A DNA stretch of 64,000 nt from Ctena decussata (GCA_963989385.1 OZ022499.1:37572866-37636865), one strand, 5' to 3'; shown: positions 1-12,850, counted from the first letter of the stretch. A program made the numbers and translations. The notes: generated by a model from the letters alone, not told the origin.

Positions 1-156
1 TTTTTTTATTATACGCCCGTTTTGAAAAAAAAAACGAACGTATTATGGCATGGCGCTGTCCGTCCGTCTGTCTGTCCGTCTGTCCGTCAACATTCTTGTG
101 CGCACCATATCTCACTAACGGTTTGAGATATCTTCATCAAATTTTGTAGACATATA

Positions 157-1521
157 CAGGGTGTTAAGAAAGTTCGTAGACATTATTTAAACTTAGACTG
201 AAAGCCTTAAAATGCTATGATTTTCGCAAAACTTTGTAAATGTGATAGAGGACGCACTACCGAAAATACACAACACACAAATTCATTTTTGAATTTCAAA
301 ATGACAAGTAAATCTGAATTGCCATGGACACACCCTGTACGAGGCTGAAAATTGTGAAGGCAAAAATTTTATTTGCATTGGAGTTTGACATCTTAAGCGC
401 TTGGTTTTTCAAAACTGATAGAAATATATAAGATTTTAGAATACTGATATTGCAGGGAATATAGTCGTGATTTTTTATTTAGATTTTAATATTTTTCGAC
501 GGGTTCCTACGGAATTTCTGACTAAATCGAAGGGTACCCCCATTCTCAATTGAAACTTTAATTTTTAGGGGTAGGGATAGAATTTCTATCAGTATTTGTA
601 AACACAGAGGCATTTTGCAGATTTCTTTTAGTCCCTAGTTATAAGATATGTTCTACATCAAGCATAAACATCTGATCTGACTTTTCCTTTCATATTGTTT
701 TGCAAAATCAGTCTTAACAAATTACTGTTAAGGTTTAAGTTCAAATTCATTTTTCATTGAATTTTCCACTAAAACCTTGTTGTTTTTAAACATCTTACGT
801 AAGAATATGAAATAGTTTAGGAAACGCTTAAAATATTTTATACTGGGATAAAAGCTCCTGTAATTAACAAATTTTCTTTTCATTTAGATGCTTTATTGTC
901 GTAGAAATGCTATTTTACCAACACATTTGCATAATTTGACTTTTTGGTGGTAAAATTTCACATATATAATAATTTTCAGATACATCACAAATATTTCAAA
1001 ATTTTATTCTTGTCTCCGATATCTCTATGATCCACTCCATGATATAAATAATTTTATGTCAAGTTTTGATTTCAAGTTTCGTTTCAGATGTTAATTCATT
1101 ACCCCCACCCCCTTTGCAAAATTAATGCCTCATCTGCTTTTTCATGTCATTGATTCATCTGTCAAAACGTGCATCTTGTCTATGATCCCTTACAAACTGT
1201 AACTAATAAAATACTGTTTGGCTTAGTCTCTATCATTTCAGTTAGTTCAAGAATGATGATTCAATAAGAGATAGAAGTAAATGACAGTCTAATATACCTA
1301 ATCTTTATACGTTAAATCCATAATAACTAGCGGGCCACTTGGACACCTTGGGTAAGAACTGCTTATGTTGTAACGGTAAAGTACGGTTGTAAAAGTTGTT
1401 ACATTGTGGATCCTTTAATATTGAATAGTTCTTGAAACTTGTAAAGTTTTAAGATTAAATGAACGTAACTTCTGAAGTTATAAGCAATATTGTGATGTCT
1501 TCGAACTTTCTTAACACCCTG
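157..1521. mobile_element. Tc1/mariner-type non-autonomous element, 1365 bp, TA target duplication
   Basis: The two ends are near-perfect inverted repeats of about 27 bp, beginning CAGGGTGTTAAGAAAGTTCG on the left (157) and ending with its complement at 1521. Both sides are flanked by TA (155-156 and 1522-1523), the duplication typical of the IS630-Tc1-mariner superfamily. Removing the insert rejoins one of the host repeat's tandem units (the gagatatcttcat...gtatgagg unit). The interior is AT-rich and shows no transposase-length frame, so it is either a deletion derivative or fully decayed. Confidence 0.8.
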
Positions 1522-1599
1522 TATATGAGGATAGGGCAAAGTGTCGCGTAATGGTTGTTCCCCCTTTCTTAGTTTCCAAGTTATGCCCCTTTGATTATT

Positions 1600-2200
1600 T
1601 TTACCCTACTAGTCTTGTGCGCGCCATAGCTAGATAACCGTTTGGGATATCTTGATGAAACTTCATAGCAATGTGTATGAGGGTCTGACAATGTGTCGCG
1701 TATGAGAATGGTTGCTCTCCCTTTCTTTGTTTTGGAGTTGCATTCCTTTGATTAGATTGTGTAGGCTATTTTCGTGTATACTAATCTTGTGCATTCAATA
1801 ACTTAGTAACCATTTGGAATATCTTGATGAAACTTTATAGCAGTCTGCATGATCACAAGACGGTGTGTCACATATAAGAATGTTTGTTCCCCCTTCCTTG
1901 ATTTTTAAGTAACCTCCCTTTGATTATTTTTTTAGGCTAGCCCCATTCCCCCATTCACTCCATAACTCCTTAACCCCTTGAAATATTTAAATGAAACTTT
2001 GGAGGAATGTGTATAATAGTAAGGCAATATATCATGAGTATGAACCACAACTCTGGCTTACTTACTTCTGAATTATCTGCCCTTGCAGCAATTTCCGTTT
2101 TACTCTGTAACTACTTAACCGTTTGAAATATTTTAACAAAACTTTATGGTGATGTGTATATTGTCAAGGGAATGTATTATGACCAGGAATGATACTCTTG
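1600..2200 (+). repeat. Degenerate tandem repeat of about 150-170 bp
   Basis: Units recur with the pattern 'taaccgtttgggatatcttgatgaaacttcatagcaatgtgtatga', starting near 1618, 1788, 1958 and 2107. A fifth unit near 108 is interrupted by the element at 157-1521. Each unit is followed by a less conserved stretch ending in a 'gattatttt' type block. Sequence identity between units is modest, so this is an old array. This kind of repeat is common in bivalve genomes. Confidence 0.6.
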
Positions 2201-2658
2201 TATACCTAGTTTATGAATTATCTCCCTTGTTTGACTTTGGCATTTCTCAACCTCTGAGCTGCTTCATCCCGGAAGCTGATTTTTGGTATACTAAAAGTAT
2301 TTGATGTGTTAGATGTTTTAATAACATTGCAGTAATTAATTACAGAGTTGTTCCCCTCTTTGTCTGCCTATCCATCCTTCTATAAAAAATCTTGTTCATT
2401 TTAACTCCTTCATGACACACTGAAACGGGCGTATTATGCGCCGCTTGCGAAGCTCTTGTTTTTTTGGTTTTTTCACGCTGTGTTAAAACTTCACTTCCAC
2501 CTGATACTTGTAAGTCAAACAATCAATGATGTGTCTTATAACTGTTGACAGCCATGCATTCTAATCAGAATCTTGTAGACTTATAGGAAGTATTTTACAG
2601 CGCGCCTGACCGTTAGGGCGTCAACACGAGTCTTCCGTTGCTTGCATTTGCTGAGGTA

Positions 2659-3025
2659 TACCGTATAAGCGGTAATTTTCGCGGGTTCAAATTTTCGCGG
2701 TTTACGGGCAAAAACATTAACATTAATTTTCGCAATTTTTTATTTTGGCGGTTAGCAACATGCGCAAAAAGCAAAACTGCTTTATTTTCATTTGAGCTAG
2801 TCCTTTCATTAATCTGCGGCTGCAGGTTAATGAAATAACTGGCTTAAATGAAAAGTACCAGACTTTACCGAAGCAAACAGAAACAAAATGTATGGACGCT
2901 GTGTCTACTGATGATACTTTGTAAGAAACAGGAAATTATTTCCCGATTTTAATATTCGCGGTTTCTAAGTGACCGCGAAAAACCGCGGAAAATGGAACAT
3001 AGCGAAAATTATCGCGTTTACGGCA
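2659..3025. mobile_element. Small TIR element (about 367 bp) rich in TTTTCGCGG
   Basis: The left end reads TACCGTATAAGCGGTAATTT and the right end, reverse complemented, TGCCGTAAACGCGATAATTT. Both then continue into TTTTCGC blocks and GCGGTTT motifs, giving subterminal inverted similarity of about 50 bp. The interior is AT-rich. An open frame across the left half is only chance. I could not define a clean target duplication. It is a MITE-like element of unassigned superfamily. Confidence 0.6.
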
Positions 3026-3029
3026 CTTG

Positions 3030-4160
3030 AATCATAATCAAACATTATTTTGAATATAGATCATGATTGTAATGTCCCGATTAGCTAAACTTCGTTCATA
3101 GCTAAAAAGTATGAAACAGTCAAAAATAGTTAAACGGTTTTCGGCTCCACCCAACTAGAAGATAATTAAGGGTGTTCTCGGTTCTCGAATTATGAATAGC
3201 GTCTTGTTTAAAATATCAGACATTGACAATCAGGTATCACTAATAAGACTCCGGTTTAGTGAATATCCAACACCATTTCTATTACTTAGTGCCAAATTTA
3301 AAAGCATTACCTGTAATCGCAGGTGACCTCGTGCTTTTGCCTTGGGCAATTGGGTTCATAATCTCCGCCCATTTGTAAAATGATAAACTGTATAAATAAT
3401 CAACATTTCTGTCCGCAAATATTCGTTATATTGACACAAGCAAGTATTATATGGTTTTAAGACTAAAGTTTGTTCGATTTAAGAGTCCTCGGCTAATTTC
3501 CGACTCAGTGTATAAACAGAAAGAGATATGTTTGCCTTAATCTCATAAGTTCTGTTTTAATAGAGTTTTTGATGGCTTAGTGAATTGGGCTACTAAAATG
3601 TTATTTTAGTCAAGTTGACTAAGTCTTGAAATGTTTTTAAGGCAGAGATAGCAGTTATATTAATTTTGCACCTTTTATACGGTGTAAAATATCATGAAAC
3701 AATTCTACACAGCTTTAAAGAACAATGGAATTCTGCGACAATAAATTCGCAGAATATGTTCTTCGATCGCGATAATACCGCTGGGTGGGAGATCACGTGG
3801 TTTTAACTTCGATACGGTGCGCGAGAAAACGGGAAAACGTCGATTCATTGGCGCTGTATGTGAAATTTAATAACTTTCTTCTCCCCGCTCTAAATGCTTT
3901 TTATTCGCTGCACTACTGCAAACCATATTTACCCGGTTCTAACAAACAGTAAGTGCACCACGAACAATCAGTTCATTGTTTGCGTCGCCATTTCAATTTT
4001 GCGACATAGTCTTTGCCCAAAGATTGAATCTGTTTGGCACTGAAACACCATTTGCATCGATCAAACCAACGACTGTCGCGTGTGTTGTTTAAACTGATCA
4101 TATATGAATTAAAAAAGCATCGGGTATAATATTCAAAGCGGAAAGACAGTGCTACATGTA
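3030..4160. other. Unassigned AT-rich intergenic stretch
   Basis: I see no protein-like frame, tRNA, long palindrome or recognisable transposon end here. The part around 3750-4060 has somewhat more CpG and GC (for example 'cgatacggtgcgcgagaaaacggg'), but I could not tie this to a promoter or gene. Confidence 0.4.
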
Positions 4161-4164
4161 GTTA

Positions 4165-5175
4165 CGAGGGCTGATCCAGAAGTAATGTCACTGCAGCTAT
4201 AAAATTGGGTAGAATAAAAAAGAAAGCAACACAAATTCAGATTCAAGTACCTAAATCTATTTACATTATGGTCTGAAAATGTCATAAAAATATACTTCAC
4301 AATTATGGAGATATCGAGATAGACGGAAGGCGCGGTAACGACACGCGCCGCACGTCAATGTCGTTTAGGCGTGAGATGTTTGGCGTTCCGGACGAAGTTT
4401 CGATATTGTGTCATGTCCACGGTAGCATATTCGTTGTTCCAGCACAGTACTAATGTCTGTTCACCAATGTTTATCTCATGTTTCAATATTATTTGACAGC
4501 CTCGAAGCTCGTGTTCAAGAATATACAATATTCAAATTGCAGAACACCGATCTTCATATATGGGGTCTAAAAAGAGCGACGTTATTGTCTGACGCTGCAC
4601 ACAAAGGTCTCCCGGTTTTGAGATGATCCTCTAGCAAATCATCTGCCTCACAATAGCGCTGATTGCATCTTTACCCAAACTTCATAATCACTGTTATATC
4701 ACCGCATGTTTAATTAAACGAATGGTGATATTCTTAATTTGTGGCAAAACCGCATATATATGCGCTGACGTTTTTATCAGAAATCAACGTTTTTCCACTC
4801 GGCAGTAACAAACATTAGCACTAATTGGCGAACTTCAAACTGCAATGACGTTATCAAAGTTTCAATAGTGGGTAGCATAAATATATTTCGTCATCGTATC
4901 AAATTTTCATCTGATTTGGCGCGTTACTTTGAGTTTGATTTGTAATTGCCATGAAAATTATGTTCATGTAATCAACGTTATTCTAACGTGCGGCAAGATG
5001 GCGTCGTTTGCGTCCTTTGAACGTCTTTATAATTGGAACGGAAAAAAATCCAAGTATATATTTATTCTGTTAATCAGAATTGAATTACAATGTAGCTTGA
5101 TATAATTTTTATAATAATGCTACGATGAATAAGCGCGCAATGGCCTCAATGACATTACTTCTGGGCCAACCCTTG
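4165..5175. mobile_element. Mariner-like non-autonomous element, about 1.0 kb, TA flanks
   Basis: The left end reads CGAGGGCTGATCCAGAAGTA and the right end is its imperfect complement (ACTTCTGGGCCAACCCTTG). About 22 of 26 positions pair. TA flanks both ends (4163-4164 and 5176-5177). A 'GAGGG...CAGAAGTAATG' terminus is characteristic of mariner (DD34D) elements. An intact mariner is about 1.3 kb with a transposase of about 345 codons; here no such frame exists on either strand, so the element is a deleted or decayed derivative. Confidence 0.7.
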
Positions 5176-5179
5176 TACC

Positions 5180-6395
5180 GTAACATAAACAAAAGTAATA
5201 CAGTCAGTGATTTCCATGAAAAAAAAAACAACACTAATTTCCCACCCTGACATTTGCGACTCTACTGTATATGTCAGAATGTCAGGTCAGGTCATGTCAT
5301 TAAGTCTTGAATACAGTACCTATCCATTGCATTTCGTGCCCCTGTTCTGTTCCAATATTCCTACATGTAGCAGCTGTCACAGATTTTGCAATCCTGAGGT
5401 TGCAAACTACGATTTAGCCGAGAAGTGGAGAACATGAAAAAGCGTGTTCATTTCTGAAGAATGTCGACGTTTTCCTCTTCACTGTACTGCTTTGGGAGTC
5501 GTACAAATCATTCTGTGCACTAGATGACTTTGAGATTCGTAAATATTGAGTCACTATTAAATCCAAAAACCACGGGCTCACCGCAGAAGTGACACTAATA
5601 AACAAGAAAAACATAAGATTACATCGTCTGAAATTTTACTCTTCTTTTGACAATGTTTCAATTCTTAGTCGATCAAATTGAAGAGAGTCATGTCAGTCAA
5701 AACTGTCAGAAATGAGATTGTAAGGGAAAAGGTAAAGATCTACGAAAGCCCTGTGTACGGACAGTAAGTGTAAGAGGGCTGTGGTATGGTATGATCGGCA
5801 CAGGAAACTGGAGTCCACCCTTCTTTCTTTTCCTCTATTCGAAAAAATACCCATTTACTGCTTGGTTGTATTCAATTCAAAATATGAAATAGGTGAAAAA
5901 ATATGTTGATGCTCTTTTCAGCTAGGATATCTGAGTTACCACGTGTTTGGGAAAGAGCTATTCATTTGGTTTACCGTGCTTGTTTTTCGTGAACATTTGT
6001 CAATTTGTGTGTGAGCTTCTGTCCCTTTTGGTTTTGAAGGCGGGATGTGGGATTTGATCATTGTATTAACTCCTGATCATTGCCAGTCACTATACTTAGC
6101 AGCTAACAGCTTATTCTGATTTGGTAAACCCGTCGATATAACTTGAAGCCCTTGCAAAAAACTGGAGCAAGTGAGCAGGAGCTCATGTATACCTTCGGTC
6201 AGTGCCACCGACTAATGGCACTCAACCTTAAACAGAAAGCTTTAACACACATGTGATACACATTTTGAAGTCTGTGACACATTGTTCTTTGGTCAGCAGC
6301 AGCATACAGAAGATTTCAACCTATCTGCTGCGACGTAGAAGTAAACTTAGTAACATATTAAAATTCCATCGAAGGATATCGGAAATATAAGAAAC
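5180..6395. other. Unassigned intergenic stretch
   Basis: Only short frames appear on both strands (none above 80 codons) and none has recognisable motifs. No repeat structure stood out. Confidence 0.4.
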
Positions 6396-6399
6396 ATTA

Positions 6400-6940
6400 A
6401 AAACTTATGACACAACTTTAATGAGAATGTTTATATATGTGACCTTGACCTTAGATGAAGTATGAAACCAAGTCACAAATCAAAAGACAGTTCCATTGAA
6501 GAAGATGGAACAATAAGCAAAGACTATAAATTTAACACAGCACTTTTTAATGGAAAACTCCAAGTCTGTAACTTCGAGCTTTAAGTCAATGCATGTGGAA
6601 TGGAACAGAATTTTAGACCAATACCTAATTATTATCATACCAAATATAAACTAAACCCAACTAAGGGTTTAAATTGTTGGTACGAGATTTCAAAAACTTT
6701 CAAGCAACACTTTAACATGAAAAGGTCCAGTTCCGTTACCTTGACCTCTATGTTACAGGCATAGGTGGGAAAGGTAGAGATTATAGTTTTGGACCAGCAT
6801 CTCTCATCATGAATAACATCAGTTAACCCAATCCAAAAGTGTTTGAATTATATCGAGAACTTCAAAACTTAACGCAAAACTTTCACATGAAAAAGTCAAA
6901 CTCGTAAATTTGACCTCTAGCTCATAGGCATGGGAGCATG
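6400..6940 (+). repeat. Degenerate tandem repeat of the 'tgaccttgacct' type
   Basis: Four loosely similar units contain an 'aactttaacatgaaaaggtc' block followed by 'ttaccttgacctctatgttacaggcat', near 6412, 6534, 6704 and 6872. The spacing is irregular (about 120-170 bp) and the units are diverged. Similar repeats are frequent in molluscan non-coding DNA. No coding potential. Confidence 0.5.
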
Positions 6941-6944
6941 CAAA

Positions 6945-9900
6945 ATATAAATGAAATGCTGCAGAATGCGTTCAGACAGTAACAGAACTGAGACTATTGT
7001 GGACAGAAATATGTACAATTGTTGCAGACAAAAATATCTTCTTAATTAACGTGTTAAAGTCTCCGACCATAGTCCTATCAATTGTAAAAATGTCTAAACT
7101 CACATCACTGTAAAAAGCGATTCAACCTTCACGTTTGATGATAAAATTTGGGTTGATTTGCATATACTGACTTATATAAAAAAAAAAAGTAAAAAGATTG
7201 GCAATGATCAGGAATTAATACAATCAAATCTATATAAATGTCACGAAGCGAGTGGATACAAACCGTCTTCGATTCCAACTTTCGAAAATCTTAGGCTTTG
7301 AATGTCTAGTGGGCACATGAAGGTGAGCTGTGTGTTGTATAGTTTTGTACAGAGACTATACAGAGAGGGTGGGAAAGAAAAAGATATGATAGGGGAGAGA
7401 AAAATATCCAAACAGCTCCAACCCGCACATAATCCAAGCACAATAGGCCCCTGCCTTCCTATTATTATGCAAATTAGCAGGACGTCCAGCACTGAAAGTT
7501 ACCCAGTACCAACGCCCGACCACGAGAACCCCTTCCAAAACTTTCTTAGAAAGAAAATGGTTAGATCTTCAAATATTGTCAACGACAAACTTTTCTATAA
7601 TAAAATATACTCGTACATAATAATTCATTCAAGATGTTTTACACAAATGCATCTAAGAATCTTATAATTATCGTAGAATTGTATTAAAATAAATTTTAGG
7701 TAAAGTGGTGTTCTAATATTACCCAAGCATAGCCTACTTCTGACAGAATTGTGTCGACATATAATGATGTAGACATAACTGACCTTTAATAATTGTTGGT
7801 CAGGACTTTGTAAAGAGAATTGTTTCTAAATGTACTTAAACCATTTTGTTGAAACTGCTTCTAAACTAGACGGAGACAGACCTAACTGAGGTCATTCTGA
7901 GTGCAAGCAGAATATTATTGTCACTGTAGTTGTTGCACAGTTAATTGCCACATCTTCAACAGTCCTGCCGTATTCGGACATACTCATGTATTATAGATAA
8001 AAAAATAGTGCGGACAGAATGCTGTTCAAAGGTATTGAAGACGTGATGGTGCACAGATATGCTGTATTTTACGCCTCCTTTGTGCACTCGGCCCCTGTAT
8101 TCAGAAATATTATATCTATGACAATTGTATCAACTGTGTGGCTGATAGATGAGTGTTCAAAAGAGATACAAACGGACTTTTGCCCAATTATTCTGTACAC
8201 AGACAGAACTTTACCCTACAAAATTTAGACAGAACTCTAACCAAACATATTTTTGTCAGAATCGTGTCAAAACGTGTTGATAGTCTCATGCTCAGAAGAT
8301 ACATATGCTGGTGACCATAACTGGGATTCTTTCTTCCAATAAATTAAGAATGGTTGACGAAAAAGTACAAAAAATAGAGACCGTTGTGGTAAAGCTTTAC
8401 AAAAGAGAGCATATTCAATATTGAGAAGGTAGCTTAAAAGGTGAGTTTGGCTTTTTTAATTATCCAACAGCTGCCGGTATTGCATTCAGTTTCTGCGACC
8501 TTATAACACTGCCAAAACAGGAGTGTCAATATGGAAAGCAAATTGCAAACAATTTATTAGAAAAGATACTTAAAATTGCCATTAATACTCGCTGCTGTTA
8601 AACCCCAGTATTTACATTTAATAATTAAACCTAAAATTACATTGGATTTGCAATCTAGTATAATATGAATAGTTTTCCTCCTTTTGACAAATTCTGACTC
8701 GGTACCAAGTGACTTGGGGAAAACTTGTTTTCAGACGGGTGCTCTGATCAGCCTCGCACATGCACATATTTACTAGAAATCGCCCAAATAATAATCTGAC
8801 TTGGAGATACCAAAAAGGGAACTGCTCCATTTTTTGGCCATACCGCACAATTGCAGATTAATATGGGTACATGTATGCGCTTTGTTTATGCCAAATATAG
8901 GCTTTCTCACGGCGAAAGCACAATATTATAATCCATTATATATCTAATTCCAGGGTATAATTTTTCACCCTTTTGAGCACAAATAAAAGCCGAATTGTCG
9001 ATACATATCACCGGTAATTCAACGCCGCCACGCCCCCAGTATAATATCATACCTTATACTGGTACAGCGGTCGATTAGCGAACCATTTTGTTGACGTCAT
9101 CTTAGTGCAAGTAAACGTTTCTGAATGGGACAGAATCATTCGGTTAAAATAGCGATAATGGCTTGAAATTTTAAGCGACTTGAATGAATGAAAACTGAAT
9201 TAAGCTGTGTTTAATCTGCGATAATAGAGCCGTTGTGTTGCTTGTTAGCATATGGGCTGACACTAATTGATGTATGTCAAAGATTTGAAGAAGACAGGAT
9301 CTTCCTATTTCAGTTATTGCTATTGGTATAATAGCCGTGCCACGACTAATGATGTCTTATAACATATGCGAACAGTTCCTGCGGATCGACGCAGGATGAT
9401 CGGAGTTGTCACTATATTTAAAAATACATTTCTTAGGATACCAATATGATAAGGAAACTCCCTTGTTCAGACTATGTTGATACACAGCTTTATCTAATTC
9501 TTCCATATTCGAACTGCTCCAAGGCCCCTTATTTACCAATAAACAGCTTTTGATACGAATTCTGGTGGACATGATTATAGCATTTTCGAATGTATACAAT
9601 GATCATAGATTTTTTATATTTTAATATCGGGGTATTGAGAGTGATATGTTGTTAACTTTACTTAGAGGGTTTTAAGCAAAATTATTAAGTGTTTTTATTA
9701 ATGTGATCTTATTGACAATATTTTCAAAGCGATTCCGGGCTCAATAACTATTTCGTTGTACTAATGTATAAATGAAAAGTTTGATTGCATTAACGTATAA
9801 ATAAATGGAATATGACGGCTGCACAATTACTTTATGCCTTTACACGTTTAAAATCCGATTGTGTGTTCAAAATAAAGTTCCATTTGTTCAGTTGTTATGG

Positions 9901-10220
9901 TGTAAATAATAATTTCATGAACCGAGTTCTGAGAAGATATTTTTTGTGGCTATGTGCCGAAAACGAAGACTCATGACTCATTTTTTTTTTTTATTTATTT
10001 ATTTATGTACATTATTTATTCTATTTTATTTCATTTATTTATTTGATTTTTTTTTTTTTTGATTCTGTTTGTTTGTTTCTTTTTTTTTCAGTCTGAATCC
10101 AGATAGTATCAGGTTCGAGTCTTATCTGAATCAAGAAATATTAAAGGTCAGTTGGGTTCCGCCTAGACATGCTTCTGCCACAGTATTTTCGGTCGTTACA
10201 GTACATGTACAATTGCGTAG
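6945..10220. other. Unassigned intergenic stretch with a T-rich tract
   Basis: The longest frame is 121 codons (7302-7667, +), without recognisable motifs, and opposed by frames on the other strand, so I do not call it a gene. Low-complexity T-rich and TTTA-rich sequence occupies about 9980-10090. Single PolII-like elements such as TATAAA occur but mean little in AT-rich DNA. No transposon termini were recognised. Confidence 0.4.
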
Positions 10221-10224
10221 CACC

Positions 10225-11105
10225 GTGTCAGTGTGATAAGAGCACTATGTTCTGGTGGAAAAGGTATCAGCTTTGAACCCCAAAGTCCAACGGTTTAAAA
10301 TATTTCTATACATTAATCATACGTTATTCGAAAAAGCTACATGTAAAGGGCAGTTGGTTTTCGCCTTTCATATGCTATAGCCAACAACATACTGCAAATA
10401 TGTCCACAAAGTAAGAAAACCAAACAGTTAGATGTTGAAAGAATAATGAGCCTCGACACGAGAAAATCAACAACGTGGTTGTGCGCCCAGCGCAGGCTCA
10501 GATCAGTCTGGGCATCCACCAAGACTGACCAGACTCTTCGATATTCGCTTAAAGGGTACCTTAGGGTATCAGCTACCTCCATGCGGACAGCAAAGACTCT
10601 GATCAGACTGGGCGGATGCCCAGGCTGATCTGAGTCTGTGCTGGGCGCACAACCACTTTGTTGGTTTTGTCGTGTCGCGGCTCAGTTATTAATTGTATAA
10701 ATATTTTCTTTTACAAAAATAAAATGATTAACCTTACACATATGGTTTTAGTCCCGAGGTTAAATAAATCAGCGGCGCTTTATTTTTTCTTTTTGAAAGT
10801 TATTGGTGCTAATTGGTTTAATGCTTAGATAAGGATCAGGTGTAAGAGAAATATGGGTATACTCTTTTTTTTATCGTGAACCGTTGTTTTACAAGAAATG
10901 TGTGTGTCGTGTGCTTACGTTCCTTGTTCGATTACAATGATCTAGGATTCCATTTTCTGAATAATAATAATAATGAAATTCAAAACAAATTAAACACATT
11001 AACTTAAATGATTCAAACGTTCCAAGGTAAATGATTCGTAATTATATCTCCCTATTCGGTTAGTGGTACAGGCAGGAACGTTGGACATAGTCTTCCAAAA
11101 GATCT
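10225..11105 (+). repeat. Left arm of a long inverted repeat (about 0.9 kb arms)
   Basis: This stretch pairs, inverted, with about 12490-13420. Shared landmarks in order are 'agagcactatgtt', 'agtccaacg', 'acgttattcga', 'aaagggcagttgg', 'aaacagttagatgttg', 'tgtataaatattttct', 'aatcagcggcgcttta', 'tgctaattggtttaatg', 'aaccgttgttttaca', 'gttccttgttcgat', 'tctgaataataataat', 'attcaaacgttc' and 'ggcaggaacgttg'. The left arm carries a PAL-1 MITE (10448-10683) that the right arm lacks, and only one copy of the 65-bp unit. The arm may start with a tRNA-like head ('ataagagcac ... tttgaacccc'). Confidence 0.75.
10448..10683 (-). mobile_element. PAL-1 fold-back MITE, full copy inserted in an inverted-repeat arm
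   Basis: Full-length copy of the family with ends GAGCCTCGACACGA and TCGTGTCGCGGCTC, and the asymmetric centre in the reverse sense (CTTAAAGGGTACCTTAGGG). It sits in the left arm of the 10.2-13.4 kb inverted repeat. The matching place in the right arm (near 13193) is uninterrupted, which gives an empty-site comparison inside the window. The junction is not perfectly tidy: about 5 extra bases (gttat) lie between the right end and the resumed arm. Confidence 0.9.
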
Positions 11106-12489
11106 AGCTGTAACACGCACCGGTGTGTTTCTTTCGCATCGGTATTTGTCACACTCAAAAAATGTTTCAAAGGAAGCTAGGAACTAAAACTATATTTACT
11201 TTTATAGAACTTGTTTAGTGCGTATAAAAAGTTGCTTTTGGTTTTCTATATAAAAGATAGAGAGAAAAAAACTGATTTGAAACGTGATTGCCGATTGGTA
11301 AACTCGAATTTCCCGTCGGACACCATGTACACCAAAAGCAAAGAAAATAGCAGACTGGTTTAAGTCAGGCTCTTCATGACCAGTTAGCAGTTTTGATGTT
11401 TCCTTTTAACGCCTTCATAAAAAGTCTTTGTGTTCGCTTGTTTTAAGCTTACGTAATTAAATCGCAAAGTTTTGTACAAGACTTAGTAGTTACAGTAAAA
11501 CAGCGAACTTTTCAGTGTTCCGCAAGCATAGATATAATTACCGTAGCTTTTGTGTGGCGATGCCGTTAAATACAAAGAAGATATTTACGCTTTTTAGGTG
11601 AATACCAAATATATTTTCAACATATTTTCTGAAATATTTTTGGTATTTACCGAAGAAAAAGAAATCTTCTTTTCATATCTTTTTCTGTTTAGGAGAATAA
11701 CGAAAAAAAGACAGCCTCAAAAAATAACTTTTTCCTAGTCATTTCCAAGTTAATTTTGCTTGGCTCAGCGCGTTTAGTGGGGTGTAATCTCAATTTGCAC
11801 CTAGAAAATGCTTTAAAATGCCATTTTAATAAATGAATAAATAGATATCGGCGATCTAAGAAAGCCGCTTGCAACACCGTCGGATTGACGTCGCGTGGAA
11901 ATTAGCGATACTATAGCCCCAAAAGTGACGTCGAATTGTGACGTCAGTTACTTGATTTGACGTGCTAACGTCCGTAACATATTGTCAGACAAGATCGCTA
12001 CATTTCAGACCTTAGAAATTAAGCCCAAAATCGTCAAAAATAGCCGCGGGATGCTACAGTGAAAAATATAAATCGTATCAGTCACTAGTGGACTGATACG
12101 ATATTTTTAACTGTAGACAATATCACTTTTGTTCGTTCTAGATACGCATTGAATTCACTGCTTAGTATAAAATAAAAAATAAAAACTATATTTTTTATGA
12201 AAATCGTGATACGGACAGACTATATAGTTTCACATGTACTGTAGCATAAAATTATACTGGGCATAATTTTGGGCTACCATCCTTTAATATGCTGTTGCCC
12301 TTCTCAGTGCTACATGAGGCTCTAATAGGTATCACAATATACGTATTAAGGAGAATGGACAAAAAGTCATCTCAAGCTCAATATGAGTTAATAGCTTTCG
12401 TCTTTATCAGCCCCGACCTGGGCCCAGTTGTCCGAATCATTGCTAGCTAACACAGTCATCATTCAATATGTCTTCAATCTAGTATGCAT
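11106..12489. other. Spacer between inverted-repeat arms, with two hairpins
   Basis: No coding potential was recognised. Two imperfect hairpins stand out: 11576-11668 (arms 'gtgaataccaaatat' and 'atatttttggtatttac') and 12054-12116 (arms 'aaatcgtatcagtc' and 'gactgatacgat', closed by 'actagt'). Confidence 0.5.
12054..12116. repeat. Near-perfect hairpin, about 63 bp
   Basis: CTACAGT ... AAATCGTATCAGTC pairs with GACTGATACGATATTT ... ACTGTAG around a loop of about 5 bases. This could be a very short MITE or a chance palindrome in the inverted-repeat spacer. No flanking duplication was resolved. Confidence 0.7.
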
Positions 12490-12525
12490 AAAATCAAGTC
12501 AAGTCAATGTTCAACGTTCCTGCCA

Positions 12526-12850
12526 CTGTCCGGATAGATAGATACATGTATTACCTTTGCCCAAGAACATTTGAATCATGTTAAAGAAAGCTGTCCGGGT
12601 AGATAGATACATGTATTACCTTTGCCCAAGAACGTTTGAATAATGTTAAAGAAAACTGTCCGGGTAGATAGATACATGTATTACCTTTGCCCAAGAACGT
12701 TTGAATAATGTTAAAGAAAACTGTCCGGGTAGATAGATACATGTATTACCTTTGCCCAAGAACGTTTGAATAATGTTAAAGAAAACTGTCCGGGTAGATA
12801 GATACATGTATTACCTTTACTCAAGAACGTTTGAATAATATTAAAGGAAA
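12526..12850 (+). repeat. Five tandem copies of a 65-bp unit
   Basis: Units start at 12526, 12591, 12656, 12721 and 12786, each beginning CTGTCCGG(G/A)TAGATAGATA and ending GTTAAAG(A/G)AA. Spacing is exactly 65 bp. Units 3 and 4 appear identical; the first and last carry a few substitutions, which suggests recent expansion from the middle. The opposite arm of the inverted repeat has a single diverged unit near 11010-11070. Confidence 0.95.

Larger units (their letters stand above)
1..2460. mobile_element. Outer TIR-bounded repeat element, possibly cut by the window start
   Basis: The left edge (about 7-47) has a TATTATACGCCCGTTTT hairpin followed by a TCCGTCTGTC-rich stretch. The right edge (about 2422-2440) carries the inverse motif GAAACGGGCGTATTATG, so the two edges form an imperfect inverted pair. 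Between them lie degenerate tandem units (see 1600-2200) and a clearly separate inserted element (157-1521). No open frame of note is present. The motif set resembles high-copy non-autonomous repeats of molluscs, which is recollection and not a search. The left edge may extend before base 1. Confidence 0.5.

Noticed and set aside
2638..2838. 66-codon frame with FAEVYRISGNFRGFKFSRF
   Set aside because: Covers the TIR of the element at 2659-3025.
7302..7667. 121-codon plus-strand frame
   Set aside because: No motif, overlapped by two antisense frames, composition drifts to AT-rich junk in the last third.
12526..12850. Regular direct repeats considered as a CRISPR array
   Set aside because: Units are contiguous and identical with no spacers, and the context is a eukaryotic genome.
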